Shown in pieces: positions 1 through 11,672 of a stretch of 64,000 nt of DNA. The stretch covers positions 42,886,215 through 42,950,214 of the forward strand of contig CM057835.1 of assembly GCA_030068075.1 (NCBI GenBank). Direction: 5' to 3'. Each line of letters starts with the position of its first letter. Positions within the stretch are counted from its first letter, which is position 1. This stretch comes from Paguma larvata (Eukaryota; Chordata; Mammalia; Carnivora; Viverridae). A program made the translations under genes and the position numbers. The notes under the pieces were generated by a model. That model did not search any database. It had not been told where the DNA came from and saw only the letters and a list, made by a program, of their open reading frames with translations.

Positions 1-1115
1 TCTTCCAGTGGACGTGCTGTGGATAGCTATTGTAGAGACCCGTTCCAGATCGAGGTTGAGCCAAAAATGGGTGAGGGGTCAGAGCTTCATATGCATGAAT
101 CCTATCATTCACAGGATTCTAGCTGCCATCTCTAGCCAACAGCTATCATCGGGGCTTAGAACTTTTGCAAAGCTCCTCCTCCAGTGTGCTGTTGCTGCTG
201 GTCTGTCCCCAAACCTGTGACATTAGAAGCGGGGAGGATGGGGCCTAGCTCTCTGTCACTCACTCACTCTTGGGATCATTCAGGGCCATGGAAATCTTTG
301 TCATGAGATCAACTTGTTTTTTTTCTAAAAACATTTAAAGAGAAAGCTTAATTTTAGAATATTCTTGTGGTTGGGATTTATGATTCAGTTTAGGCTAAAA
401 TGTCTTATCTGTGCTGGACAGTGTCTGATTTTCTGTTCTTAGTTGTATACTTGCCTTTATCTTCACCCTGGGGGTTGGAAGATGGCAAATCCCATTTCCC
501 AAGGCGTCTTTGCCAGCTGTCCTCCTGGTGTGCCTTTTCAGTGAAAGCCACTGGCGGGAGATTGGGAAGTGCAAAGAGGAAAGGCCATGTTGGAATGCTT
601 CAGGTAGTAGCCTCTAGTGGTTCCTAGTGGACACGGGCCCTAGTGTTGTTGCTGGCAATTTACTAGGAAAATAGGAGCACGACTCTCATTTTTCTGCTTC
701 AGAGTGAAGGGTTTCATCAAAGTATCACTCTATGTGAGCTCATAGGATCCGGTTAAGGAGAGTAGTAGCTTCCTGATCCTAGATTAACAACTGTTCTTTG
801 TTTTTCTACCACCTTTCCTTGCAACCTCAATTTCAACTCCTCTGTAACTAATGTCTTAAGGTTCTCCTGTTTTAAATGGAGTGGCTTCTCTTTTCCTGAC
901 TGGATGCTGATTCACTGTCCGGATCCTAAACATGATTTTGTCTCTCTTTTAAGTGTATAAATCCTGACAATATGGCTATACTTTTTTTAAAATCAAGGAA
1001 TCACAAAGAGAACCTTTGTGTTGCCAGGGTAACTAGAAGTGTGGGTATCCTATGTGATTGGTTAGGGGTGGTCAGGTAATCCTCAAATGCTGGCTATTGT
1101 GGGCTGATGGTTATT
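1..1115. other. Unique sequence, no gene recognised
   Basis: No repeat family or coding exon was recognised here. Open frames in this stretch are at most about 75 codons, as expected by chance, and none resembles a known protein. It could be intronic or intergenic. Confidence 0.5.
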
Positions 1116-1130
1116 AAAAGTTGTCTCCCT

Positions 1131-1645
1131 ACACAGGAATGCTGATGCATAGGAGCACGTGTACCCCAATGTTCATAGCAGCACTTTCGACAATAGCCAA
1201 AATCATGGAAAGAGACCAAGTGCCCATCAACTGACGAATGGATAAAGAAGTTATGGTACTTATATACAATGGACTACTACGTGGCAATGAGAAAAAATGA
1301 AATCTGGCCATGTGTAGCAACATGGATGGAACTGGAGGGTATTAAGTGAAATAAGTCAGTCAGAAAAAGACAGATACCATATGTTTCCACGAATAGGTGG
1401 ACTTTGTGAAACTAAGCAAAAACCAGGGGGAGGGGAAGAGGGGAAAGAAAAAAAAGACACAGAGAGGGAGGGAGATAAAACATAAGAGACTCTCAAAGAC
1501 TAAGAAAAAACTGAGGGTGAGGGGGGAGAGGGGGTGATGGGCATTAAAAAGGGCACATGTTGGGATGAACACTGGGTGTTATATGTAAACCAATTTGAAA
1601 ATAAACTATTATAATAAAAAACAAACAAACAAAAAACAAACAAAC
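1131..1645 (+). mobile_element. Young L1 3' end, 5'-truncated
   Basis: This is the last part of ORF2 plus the 3'UTR of a carnivoran L1. The frame near the start reads like the ORF2 C-terminus ([11 protein letters not shown] and, further on, [15 protein letters not shown]), followed by a purine-rich 3'UTR, a conserved 'gggtgttatatgtaaacc' segment and an A-rich tail with an (AAAC)n pattern. It is nearly identical to the 3' end of the L1 at 39420-40982, so both belong to one recent subfamily. The insertion is flanked by a diverged TSD, 'aaaagttgtctccct' at 1116-1130 and 'aaaaagttctccct' at about 1647-1660. The 5' truncation is typical of L1 retrotransposition. It has no coding potential; open frames on the opposite strand are shadows. 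Confidence 0.95.
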
Positions 1646-1786
1646 AAAAAAGTTCTCCCTAGATTCTTACTAGAAATAGCAGTCTGACTTCCTACAAGTC
1701 TGATCTATCCTAGACTGCCTTTCTGGGCTGATGATTATAGAGAAAGTGAATTTTCTGGATAGTTTCCTGGTCATGAGTCAGTTTAA

Positions 1787-3271
1787 TTTTTATATTTTTT
1801 AATTGAAGTATGGTTGACATACACTGTTACATTAGTTTCAGACATAGGACATGGTGAATCGACAATTCTGTATATTATGCAGTGCTCATGATTAGCGCAG
1901 TTATTATCTGTCATCCGACACTGTTGTTACGATACCAATTCTATTCCCTGTACTGCTCTTTGTCCCTCTGACTTATAACTGGAAGTTTATGGCCCAACTC
2001 CTCCCCCACCCCACTTCTGGTCACCACCATTATTTATTAGATTCTTTTTTTTGTTTCAATTTCACATAAAAGTACGATCAGATGGTATTTGTCTTAGACT
2101 TCGTTCATTTAGCATGATACCCTCTAGGTCAACTGTCGTCAAGGAGAGCAAGATTTCTTTTTTTGTAGTTAATATTCTGCTACACATGCACACATGCATG
2201 CACACCTTTCACACATACCCCCTCACACGCTTCTTTATCCATTCATCTATGAATAGGCACTTAAGTTGTTTTTGTATCTTGACTATTGTAAATAATACTA
2301 CAGTAAACATTGGGTGCTATCGGGTGCATATATCTTCTTGAATCCCTGTTTTCATTTTTTGGGGTGAGTAGCCAGAGTGGAATAACTAGATTGTATGGTA
2401 TTTCTATTTTTAATTATTTGAAGAAATTTCATGCTCTTTTCCAGTGGTTGTACCAGCAGTGCAAAAAGATTCTCTTCTCTCCACATCCTTGCCAATACTT
2501 GCTATATTTTTTTGTCTTTCTGATACTAGCCATTCTGACAGGTATGAGATGACCTCTGTTGTGGTTTTGATTTGCGTTTCCCTGATGGTTAGTGATGTTG
2601 AGCATTTTTTCATGTGTCTATGGGTCATCTGTAGGTCTTAGAAAAAAGTGTCTCCTTGGGTCATCAGCCCATGCTCAATTGGATTATTTTTCTTTGCTGT
2701 TGTAGGAGTTTTGTATATTAACCTTTTATTGGATATATCATTTGCAAATGTCTTTTCCCATTTAATAGGTTGCATTTTAGTTTTGTTGTGCGAAACAACT
2801 GTGCAAAGGTTTTTTAGTTTGATATAGTCCTAGTAGTTTACTTTTCTTTGCTCGAGGAGCTATATCCAGAAAAATGTTGCTAAGGCTAGTGTCTGAGAGA
2901 TTATTGCCTATCTTTTCTTTTAGGAGTTTTATGGTTTCAGGTATTCAAATTAGGTCTAATCCATTTGGAATTTACTTTTGTGTATGGTGTAAGAAAGTGG
3001 TCCAGTTTCATTCTTTTGCATGTAACTGTCCCATTTTCCTAGCACCTTTTCTCTTTGCCTTATTGTGTAATTTTCTTCTGACATAGATTGTATAAATATG
3101 AATTTTTTTCCAGGTTCTATTCTGTTCCATTGATCTATATGTCTATTGTGCCAGTACCATACTGTTTTGAGTTCTATAGCTTTGTAGTATATCTCGGAAT
3201 GAGGGGTTTGATGCCTGTAGCTTTGTTCTTAAGAAGAAACTTTCTCAAATAGCTTTGGCTCTTTTAGGGAA
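1787..3271 (-). mobile_element. Old L1M (L1MA-like) fragment, antisense
   Basis: Read on the minus strand this is an L1 3'UTR plus the C-terminal half of ORF2. On the plus strand it shows the antisense L1 landmarks in the correct order: 'gaagtatggttgacatacac' near the 3' end, 'ttcatttagcatgataccc', 'cattgggtgctatcgggtgc', 'cattctgacaggtatgagatg', 'tttcccatttaataggttgc' and 'tctgttccattgatctatat'. Many substitutions and small indels have destroyed the frame. It is much more diverged than the felid L1s at 26-32 kb and 39-41 kb, so it predates the cat family. Open frames on either strand are chance remnants. Confidence 0.92.
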
Positions 3272-4090
3272 AGGTCCGTTTTTATATATTGTCTGGCCAT
3301 TGTCCATGTCGATATTTACTCTTTCAGAGTTAATGGTATTATGGAACTCTGTCTTTCCTGCCAACCCTAGGGAAGAGTGTTGGACCTAAGCCAAGGCTAC
3401 AAGGTTAAGTAAAAAGGAAGTCTGCCATCTTGGATCTTTTAAGCATTTTAAGTCCAGTCATGAGCCATGTAGCAGAGTGAGAGTGGATATCAAAAGATAG
3501 ATTTGGTATTGCACCCTAATGCCCAAAACTCAGAACTGCCTTGTCCTGCTTTCAGCCTACTTTAGGATCTAAACTTGTAATTAAAATTTAGGAAAATGTG
3601 GAAAGTAAATTTTAAGAGCTATATAAATTGATATTTTATGAATTACATTTTAAGTTTGCAGAGATTTCCAGTAACCCTGGAGCAATACTGCAAACATTTT
3701 GGTCTCTTTGTTGGTTTTGGTTTCCAAAAAAAAAAAAAAAAATCTTTGCTGGAAAGTTCCCAAAGGAGTTAACAACTGCAGTCATGTTACATGGCATGGT
3801 GGGTGTTCCAGTCTGTCTGGAATGGGGCCCTAGCAATGCTCTTTGCATGACATAATTATAAATGAAAATACATCTGTGGTGAGTGCAAGCATTTCAGCCC
3901 GTACAATTGATCCTGCATTATGTCACTTTCAGCTGAGTAGTCATGGCTTGTTAAAAATACAATGTATTTTCTGTTAAAAAATTCATTGCTCCTATAACTA
4001 ATTTTCTATTTTGTCAAAGCAGCTCTTGGTTTCTTCATGAATTCACTTACTAGCAGTGGACATAGGATGGGAGAAAGAACATGACAGTTA
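3272..4090. other. Unique sequence with an A tract
   Basis: No repeat family or gene was recognised. An 18-base A tract lies at about 3727-3744, with no recognisable SINE or L1 body in front of it. Confidence 0.45.
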
Positions 4091-4565
4091 TTACACAAAC
4101 CTATCACTGTGACAAAAGATCAGAAGGAAATATAAAGAGTCTTGCTGTTTCTGAGTTAATACTACAAAGCTATCAAGTAGCATTTGCCTTCTTATTCCTT
4201 TCTTACTTCGTATTCTAAAATCATCTAGATCATTTTCACTTTGTGGAAAACAACCGCCTCTGACTCTAGAAGCCTTCTCAATTGGCAAATTGTACTCATT
4301 CTTTAAAATTCCTTTTGCTGGACTGCTCTTCTCAGCTACTGCCTTTTGTGATGGTGTCTGTAGCACTGGCTCAAGTGTTTGAGCAGACTTCCCGTATTTG
4401 ACTCCTCCTGTAGACAAAGTTGCCTGTCATTTGATATTCTTGAAGCAGGAGCTTCAAAGGACACCCAGAAGAGTCACAGGAACAGGTTGCCCAGCTGCTT
4501 CCTGAATGATGCATTTCATTGTACCTCATTCCAAAACCATTGGCATCCCCAGCAAAAGGCCCCAT
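4091..4565 (-). other. Unidentified antisense ORF, possible decayed coding remnant
   Basis: A 108-codon open frame runs from 4417 down to 4091. Its composition looks more protein-like than most chance frames here: it is hydrophilic and rich in S, K and E, with a segment SSPAKGILKNEYNLP followed by an acidic SENDLDDF and a basic RIRSKKGIRRQ. KGILKN-like motifs occur in PP1-binding inhibitor proteins such as PPP1R2, but nothing else matches that family, so I assign no function. A second frame, 4371-4565, lies upstream and overlaps it slightly, as if one longer frame had been shifted. No A-tail, TSD or intron boundary was recognised. It may be a decayed retrocopy, part of an exon, or chance. Confidence 0.2.
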
Positions 4566-6294
4566 GAAATCTCTCTGGAGGTGGCATGCCTTACAGGATT
4601 ATTTTTTTAGCCTCTGTTCGCTGGGAGTATGTGTTTTAAGCTGATCCTACAGCTTTGCAAATACACATGGGGACACTGAATGCTCAGACACGTGTGCCTT
4701 TACATGCGGGTGTTCATTATCAATCGTGTAGTAATCAGTTTGCGATGGGACCCTTCTTCAGGTCTCTGTAGTGATAAACCTGGATTAGGTTTGCTGGGTT
4801 GAAGTGTGAAGGTAGACACTTTGGGGGTTTTATTAAGGAAAGCCCTTTGACTGTGAGTTTCCCCCTTCTCCAAATGTGTTTTCCACATGAACCACACAGT
4901 ATGATGCTTTTATTCTGTAAGGAAGACTCATTGCTCACTGAAGTCCCCTCTAGCTTCAGTTATTAAGGGTAAAGAAAGGGCTTTCCTTTTGACCTCTTAA
5001 GCCACAAGCAAGATGCAATTGCTGGGTGGTGGTTTTTTAATTTAATTTGGTTAAGCTGTGTGATCTTTAGGAAAGCATGAAGCAGTAATTTGGATCTTGG
5101 CTTTCACTGTGACCTCTTCTGATTTCTGCCCCTTCCCCTTCTAGTTCTCTCTCCATCTCCACCTCAAATAAAAGGGAGGCTACAGTGTTGACACCCAGGG
5201 GGCTTGACCTTGCTCTAGAGAATGTGGCAGGGTACCCAGGCTGCCAAATTCCTGATGATCAGAGAGGTCTTGCTGAGGACCAATTTAAACTGGAAAGCAC
5301 ATAAGCTTCATTGGGCTATTTCAAAGTTCATGCAGCTTTAGCGCTAATCCTCTTAACACATTAAACCAAGTGACTCACATACCATGATGGTGGTGGCATA
5401 AAGGCCTCTCGAATTTTTATTTACATTTCTCTGCATGGCAGAATGCAAGTCCATTCATTCTCTTCTGAGATGCCTACCTCACCATCATGCACTGCCCCAA
5501 GGTGGTTGAAATCATTTGAAGGCCGAACTGCTTACGCTAACATATTTAAAGATTTTACATAACACTGCTTTTCCCAAGTCCTAGAAAGCTCGCAGTATGT
5601 TGGCTTAGAGATTTTTTTTCCCCCTTCTGTAAAGGATAATATCTTGGCTATAGACAAGGTAAGCATTTCCAGTATGAATGTTTAATGAAGATGAAGTCCT
5701 GCACGCAGGATGCTGTTTATTTTACTTTCTAATAAGCCCATGCTCAGCAATAGTCTTGTTACTGCTGTGACTTCTTGCAACAATTTTTCAGTTGCTGCTT
5801 TGCTCAAAAGATATTTCTTTCGACATTACCGTTCTTAGGATAAACTAATCAGGTAAAGCATGAGAAACCCAAGGTTGTGAATAAATGAACTAAAAATGAC
5901 CCCTAAGGAATGTTTTTAACCTCCAAATACCACGTGCAAGTTGATATGTGACCACCCAAGAAAGCGATCTCTGAGGTTATCAGAATATATTTCATATTCC
6001 AAATGGGTCTACAGATGTCATGGACACTACCAAAAGAAGGATCATTGATGGGATAAAAGGACTTGAGTGAGTAACAGGTAAGAACTAGAAAAAGACTATT
6101 AAAATGCTAGAAGCAGCAGGAAAGAATGGGAGAGACCAAACAGAACTGAGCAAAGGACGAATTTAAAAGATTGTGTTCCAGGCCTGGCTCAGTTGCTAGC
6201 TGGCTGGAAATTGGATAAGAGCGGGTGCATTTGTGCAAGGTCCTAGAGCTATGGTGATGGCCGTTGATTTGAGGACTTCTATGCTAGCTGTTAG
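4566..6294. other. Unique sequence, nothing recognised
   Basis: No interspersed repeat, exon or RNA gene was recognised. The short open frames at 4700-4938 on the minus strand overlap each other in different phases and resemble nothing known to me. Confidence 0.45.
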
Positions 6295-7030
6295 GTGTGT
6301 CATATCTATCTGTGTACATATACACATACATATGTGTATATGTATATATCCACGTTGCAAATGGCAAGATTTTCTTATGTCTGAGTAGTAGTCCTTTATG
6401 TACACACATCTTTATTCATCCATCGACGAACACAGGTTTCCACATCTTGGCTTTTGTAAATGATACATCAAACATGGGGGTGCAGATATCTTTTCAAATT
6501 AGTGTTTTCATCTTCTTTGGATGAATACTCAGAAGTGGAATTGCTGGATCGTATGGTGGCTTTATTTTCAATTTTTTGAGGAACTTCCATACTGTCATCC
6601 ACAGTGGCTGTACCAAATACATTCCCAATGGTGCATGAGGATTCCCTTTTCCCTACATCCTTGCCAACACTTGATAATTTGTCTTTTTGATACTAGACAT
6701 TCTAGAAGGTGTTAGAATGGCGTGAGGTGGTGTCTCGTGGTGGTTTTGATTTGCCTTTTCCTGATGAGTAGTGATGTGAGAATCTTTTCATGTGTCTGTT
6801 GGCTTCCTGGATGTTGTCTATGGAAAAATATCTTTTAGAACCTGACCATTCTTTTTTTTCTGCTGTTGTATGAAGTGCTCGTAGATTTTAGATAGTAACC
6901 CCTTATCAAATGCATACTTTGCAAGTGCCTTCTCCCATTAAGTAGGTTACTTTTTCATTTTGTTAATGACTTCCTTTGCTGTGCAAAACTCTTTAGTTTG
7001 ACATTGTTCTATGTATTTTTGTCCCTTTTT
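6295..7030 (-). mobile_element. Old L1M fragment, antisense
   Basis: Antisense ORF2 3' sequence: 'aaatggcaagattttctta', 'catgggggtgcagatatc', 'ctcagaagtggaattgctgg', 'acagtggctgtacca', 'tgtgtctgttggcttcctgg' and 'ccttctcccattaagtaggt' occur in the usual order. A TG/TA-rich stretch at about 6305-6350 is the simple repeat often found at this point of old L1s. No intact frame remains. It parallels the better preserved 1787-3271 element but is a separate insertion. Confidence 0.9.
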
Positions 7031-7073
7031 TTGGTTTTTGTTTTTGGCATATTAAAATGAAATTAATTTTTCC

Positions 7074-7500
7074 CAGTCCTAGAAGCCAAGCCTGACATCC
7101 ATATTACTGAGCTGAAATCAAGTTGCTGCCAGGGCCATGTTCCCTACAGAGGCTAAGGGAGAGAATTGCATTCTTGCCTCTCCCAGCTTCTGTGGCTGCC
7201 AGCATTCCGTGGCTTCGGGCCACATCACTCTAATCTCTGCCTATGTGGCCACATTGCCATTTCCTCTTTGTGTCAAATCTCACTCTGCCTCTCATAAGGA
7301 CATTTGTAATTAGATTTGGGGCTCACCCAGATAATCAAGAAATCTCCCCATCTCAATATCTTTACATATCTTATGAAATTCTCAAGTTAATCACATTTGC
7401 TAAGCACAGACTTTATTATTTTTTGCCCTATGAGCTAATACTCAGATTCAAGGGGTAAGGACATGAATATCTTAGAGGGCCATTAGACAGCCTACTATAC
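7074..7500 (-). mobile_element. LTR-like interspersed repeat (MaLR/MER type), antisense
   Basis: The segment contains 'ttgctgccagggccatgttc', 'cttctgtggctgccagcatt', 'ctcataaggacatttgtaat' and ends in 'gggccattagacagcctac'. This is a familiar dispersed pattern whose reverse complement begins with a 'gtaggctgaataatggcc'-like motif, as in an ERVL-MaLR/MLT-type LTR. I recognise the repeat but not the exact family. No coding content. Confidence 0.45.
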
Positions 7501-8075
7501 AAGTCACAAGATCATAAGAGCCTTTAAGAGATTTTTACACAAGAGTATTAAAAATAAGTGGTATCAGTACTAAGTGATAAGGATCTTTAAAACATAGTCT
7601 GTATATTCTAATAGCAGTTGAATCATTTAGAAATCATATTCAGTTACTTGCAACAGTGTCCTAGAGGTACTGTGCCTTTCCAAAAAGGTAACTTAAATGA
7701 GGTTTTTCTTCTATGTAAGACCATTTAGCAGCAGGCAGCCCAGGGCTAACGAGTATGTGGCTCTTGGAAATCGTCAAGGACCTGGTATTTTCCCATCTTC
7801 ATGGTGTATCACCTGGATTCCATCCTCAGGGTCCCTTCCTATTTGTGTGGCTGTGGAACCTCCAGAGTCACGTCCAGACACCAAGCATCAGAAAAGCAGA
7901 ACACCAGCTTACATCCTAATGCCTGGAATGTACTAGATGCGTGGAGATGCAAAGTTGGAGCATTTAGTTTTCTACCTGAACACATTAGCCAATTGATCTT
8001 TCAGAGAAGGGGAGACGGATATTGCACATCTACGTACAGTCTTTTCAGAGTAGTAAACATTCTTAAACTTCTCTG
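7501..8075. other. Unique sequence, nothing recognised
   Basis: No repeat or exon recognised. Two overlapping open frames at 7697-8076 are unlike any protein I know. Confidence 0.4.
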
Positions 8076-9500
8076 ACCTATTTAAAAATTTCTGTTGAAG
8101 AATAATTGATCTACAACATTGTGCTTCAGGTGTACAGAGTAGTGATTTGATATCTATATTATGAAATGGTCACAAGTCTAGTTACCATCTGTCACCAAAG
8201 TTAATGTTAACTATATCCCTTACGCTATACATTTCCATGTCTTATAACTAGAAGATTGTGCCTCTTAAATCCCTTCATCTATCTCATCCATCTTTCTGCC
8301 CCCAACTCTCCTCTGGTGACCATCAGTTCTGAGTCTGTTTCTGTCTTATTTTTTATAGAAAAAAATATAAGTGCATATAAGTGAAGTTATATGGTATTTC
8401 TTTCTGACTTATTTCATTTAGGCTAATATTCTAGGTCCACCCATAGTTTTTCAAATGGCAGGATTTCATTCGTCTGACGGTTACTTCATTGTGTGCGTGT
8501 GTATTGAATGATACATATATCACATCTTTATCCTTGATCAGTGGACATTTAGGTTGCTGCCATATCTTGGCTATTGTAAATGTTTCAACGAAAACAGGGA
8601 TACATGTCTTTTGAATTGTATTTTCATTGTCTTCAGATAAATACCTAGAAGTGGAATAACTGGATCATATGGTAATTCCAATATTTTGAGAAATCTCCAT
8701 GCTATTTTCCATAGTAGCTGCATCAATTTATATTCCCACTAACAGTGCACAAGGTTCGTTTTTCTTCCCATCCTCACCAGTCCTTGTGATTTCTTGGCTT
8801 TTTGAGGATAGCCATTCTGACAGGTGTAAGGGGTCATTGTGTGACTGTGAGCTTGCTGGCTTTAGCAGAGCAGCTGGAGAGCACAGGAACCGGGGATGCC
8901 TGCTGGTGCTAGCAAGGTAAAGTGGGAGTGCAAGAATGGCGCCCACACCCTCCATCCGGAGAGAGCCTCAATAGGTTCTGATACTCAGGCAGCTACTTCA
9001 ATCTGCAAATGGGTCTCCTTCATAAATAGTCTAGGCACTTTTCAGACTGCGTTTGTGTGGGGCCTCAAGTTAAGCCTGCTTATGGGTGCTGTCAGAGTGG
9101 AATCCGTTTCCTGCAGCCCTTTATGGATCTCTCAGACATAAGCCTGATTATTTTTCAGAGCTAGAGGTTTTAGGGGACTTGTATCTCTAGTGCAGGTCCC
9201 AAGGGTTATGGCTCCTGCTGTAGGACACCGATCCCTCACTTCTCAGGGAGTCTTGCTGTTGGATCTTTTCTGATGGTAGCTCACTATTCTGGGGGTGGGG
9301 TTTTTGGTAACACCTGCATCTCTGCCCCTCCTACCCATCTGTGTGGCCCTTTCATTTGAAGGAGCTGTTCAGCTAGTTTTCAGGTCTTTTTCACAAGAGA
9401 TTTTTCCATCTGTAGCTCGAGTCTGTGTGTCCATTGGAGGAAGTGAGTTTAGGATCTTGTGTTACCATCCTGGACTGCCCTCCAAATTACATTTTTTAGA
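8076..9500 (-). mobile_element. Old L1M, antisense, internally deleted
   Basis: From left to right this runs from the L1 3' end ('gaataattgatctacaac', 'gttaccatctgtcacc') through the ORF2 3' region ('gtggaataactggatcatat', 'gccattctgacaggtgtaag' near 8810-8830). It then changes abruptly, at about 8840-8850, to sequence resembling the 5'UTR region of old L1s ('tctctagtgcaggtcccaag', 'gctgttcagctagttttcag', 'aggaagtgagtttaggatct'). All of ORF1 and most of ORF2 are missing, so this is either one internally deleted L1 or two pieces brought together. The 5' part is assigned from memory of the repeat and is the less certain half. Confidence 0.75.
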
Positions 9501-9549
9501 ATCCCCAAAATTGCCCAAAAATGTCGAGATTGTTACGTTATTTTTAAAG

Positions 9550-9690
9550 TTATAAAAACCAAGCTTGGAGAATAACCTGCCCAAAGCCACACAGCTTATA
9601 AATGGCAGAGCTGAGATTCACACCCAGGTTTATCTCATTTCAAAGTCCCTCTTTAGCTATGCTGTGTTGCACTCACACAGCTGGTAAGAA
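9550..9690 (-). repeat. MIR, antisense
   Basis: The MIR core is visible as 'ctgcccaaagccacacagct' followed by 'ggcagagctgagattcacac', which is the antisense of the tRNA-derived MIR SINE. It is heavily diverged, as for all MIRs. Confidence 0.85.
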
Positions 9691-10270
9691 CTCTGGCGGG
9701 TTTTGATAAATATGGAGAAACAGATTCACCCATCTAATTTCCTCTTTCCTTCAGATGTCATAAAAAATACTCTGTATGTCAAGATAGAGTAATGCTGGAG
9801 AAATAGAGAAAGTCTATATTCAGATTTGGAAGACAGTTTCTGGTAGAAAGGAAGGAACCCAGATATGAAGGGTGATGTATTAGAGTACATGCCACCCGTC
9901 TCTAAAACACACTTATTTTTAGACCATTTGGAAAGTAGAAACAAATAAAAGTCAGTTACTGTGAAATAAACTTAATATCTTATTAAAAATATGAAAGATT
10001 TCATCTGTCATTGGCAAATCTTCCAGCCTCAAATAGGCACCCCAAAAATGTCGATCAAGATACTTAGTTTTCCAATACAAAGACTAAGTAACAATTGAAA
10101 GGTTTAGAGTACACTTCCTTGTGTATGTGGTCACTGTTGGCTGTTACTCATATTTTATACGTTAACCTGGAGAGATTAATTGGTACATTACTAGCTAGAG
10201 ATAGGAACAGTGACTTAAATAGGGCATGAGAGGGGAGGACCACCTGACCCATTTTAGAAGTGATGCGATG
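9691..10270. other. Unique sequence, nothing recognised
   Basis: No repeat family or gene recognised. The 72-codon antisense frame at 9726-9944 has no recognisable features. Confidence 0.4.
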
Positions 10271-10271
10271 A

Positions 10272-10470
10272 GACCATTGGCCTTGAAATTAGATGTTTGT
10301 CACAGCTCCACGATGCATGGCAGTGGGAGGGTACTTAGCCTCCCTGTGTCTTAGATTTCATGTCTAAAATGGGGCTCATAATACCTACTTCAGAGTGTGA
10401 TATTAAGTGTGGTAACAGATACAGAAACATTTAACAGCTAGTGGCATATGATAGAAACTCAAATATGTCT
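10272..10470 (+). repeat. MIR
   Basis: Sense MIR: the central 'gtacttagcctccctgtgtc', 'aaaatggggctcataatacc' and a trailing 'gatagaaactcaaatatg' follow the MIR consensus order. Confidence 0.75.
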
Positions 10471-10719
10471 TTACTACCCCAGTAGTCGAATTCACTTTAT
10501 CCTGTGGAAGAGGTCAACGCAAGCAGAGATTTTATGATCAACATCTTTGTCATGATCTTTCAAATGTCTGTGGACATACAATGTATACCTGAAGCTCACA
10601 CATGTCCTCCCTACTCCAAACCATCATATAGATTCTGTTACCTCTTATTGTCACTTTTGAGCATTTTTTTTCTGACTCCTAACATATCACTGGGGGATAC
10701 AGTATAATATAATCATTAA

Positions 10720-10920
10720 GAATTATAGTAGAGCTTTGACTATATAGTCAGTGCTAGATTCAAATCCTATATTCAGCGCTTAAGATTTCTATGACTGGGA
10801 GAAACCTGTTTATCCTTCTATGACTGTTTTTTCTCATTTGTAATACTGGGGTAACAGTACTGCCTCAGTCATTCTTGTGAGTTAAAGCCCCTGGAAATAA
10901 TACCTGGGAAATAAGTACTA
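10720..10920 (+). repeat. MIR, diverged
   Basis: Features in MIR order: 'gctagattcaaatcctat', 'tatgactgggagaaacctgt', 'tctcatttgtaatactgggg' and 'gtgagttaaagcccctgg'. More diverged than the neighbouring copies. Confidence 0.65.
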
Positions 10921-11129
10921 TGAGGTTTTAACTGTCATAATGTCATATTTAAATTTGTATATCTGTGAGCCATATGTAGTTATTTCCATAGAAATAGGAT
11001 GTAGTTGGCTATACTTGGTGTCTGTTTTACTCAATGCTGCCAGATTGAACGTTTCTTTGAATGCTCTTTTGCTATCCCAGGTTAAACTGATGACAAATTT
11101 CTAGTCATACAGTTTGCCTGTTTTTCCAC

Positions 11130-11205
11130 TTGGGATGTCTGCTTCTTGCTGGATTGTAGGAATTCCTAATGTATTTTAAATATGAATCCTTTGTCAGTTA
11201 TGAAA
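11130..11205 (-). mobile_element. Short old L1 fragment, antisense
   Basis: 'ggattgtaggaattcctaat ... gaatcctttgtcagttatg' resembles the antisense ORF2 segment normally read as 'ttctttatgtattctgg ... cctttatcagatat'. Only about 75 bases are recognisable. Confidence 0.4.
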
Positions 11206-11234
11206 GTTGAGAAGCATGTTGCATTGTCATTACT

Positions 11235-11435
11235 AGCACAGTGTTAAGTCTTATTGCCTTGGTTCAAACGCTGGATCCCCATTCACTAGCTTTGTGACCT
11301 TAAGTTCCTTAACTCCTCTGACCTTCAGTTTCATGTATAAAAAGGGATGACAATAGCCTCCCTCATGGAGAACTATGTGGGCTGAATGGGTTAACGCCTG
11401 AAAACCACTTGGAATGGAGCCTGGCACAGAGTTGT
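11235..11435 (+). repeat. MIR
   Basis: A clear sense MIR: 'ggttcaaacgctggatcccc', 'cactagctttgtgacctta', 'cagtttcatgtataaaaagg', 'gggctgaatgggttaacgcc' and 'gcctggcacagag'. Confidence 0.9.
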
Positions 11436-11529
11436 CTTTTGGAAACGTTTGATATGTCTAATACAGTGATTTTTACCATTTTAACTTTTCAACTGTTCTG
11501 ATTGTTTTATTCTACCCTTATGCTCACTC

Positions 11530-11672
11530 AGCTTCCTCCAATCTCCTTTATAAACTTCTGTATTCTTTGGGTCAGGAAACGGGTCTTGGTAATTTTTCAT
11601 TTCTAAGCCCTTAATAAATAGCCTGACCTATATAGGTGTTCATTAAATGTTTACAAAATGAATGGATGGATG
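11530..11672 (+). repeat. L2 3' end
   Basis: A sense L2 3' terminus: a 'ggtcaggaaacgggtcttgg' block, then 'aggtgttcattaaatgttta' followed by 'caaaatgaatggatgga', matching the conserved L2 end 'gtgctcaataaatgtttgt'. Confidence 0.8.

Noticed and set aside
6305..6350. TATA/TG-rich stretch as a promoter or Z-DNA element
   Set aside because: It lies at the expected position of the simple repeat inside an old antisense L1 and needs no other explanation.
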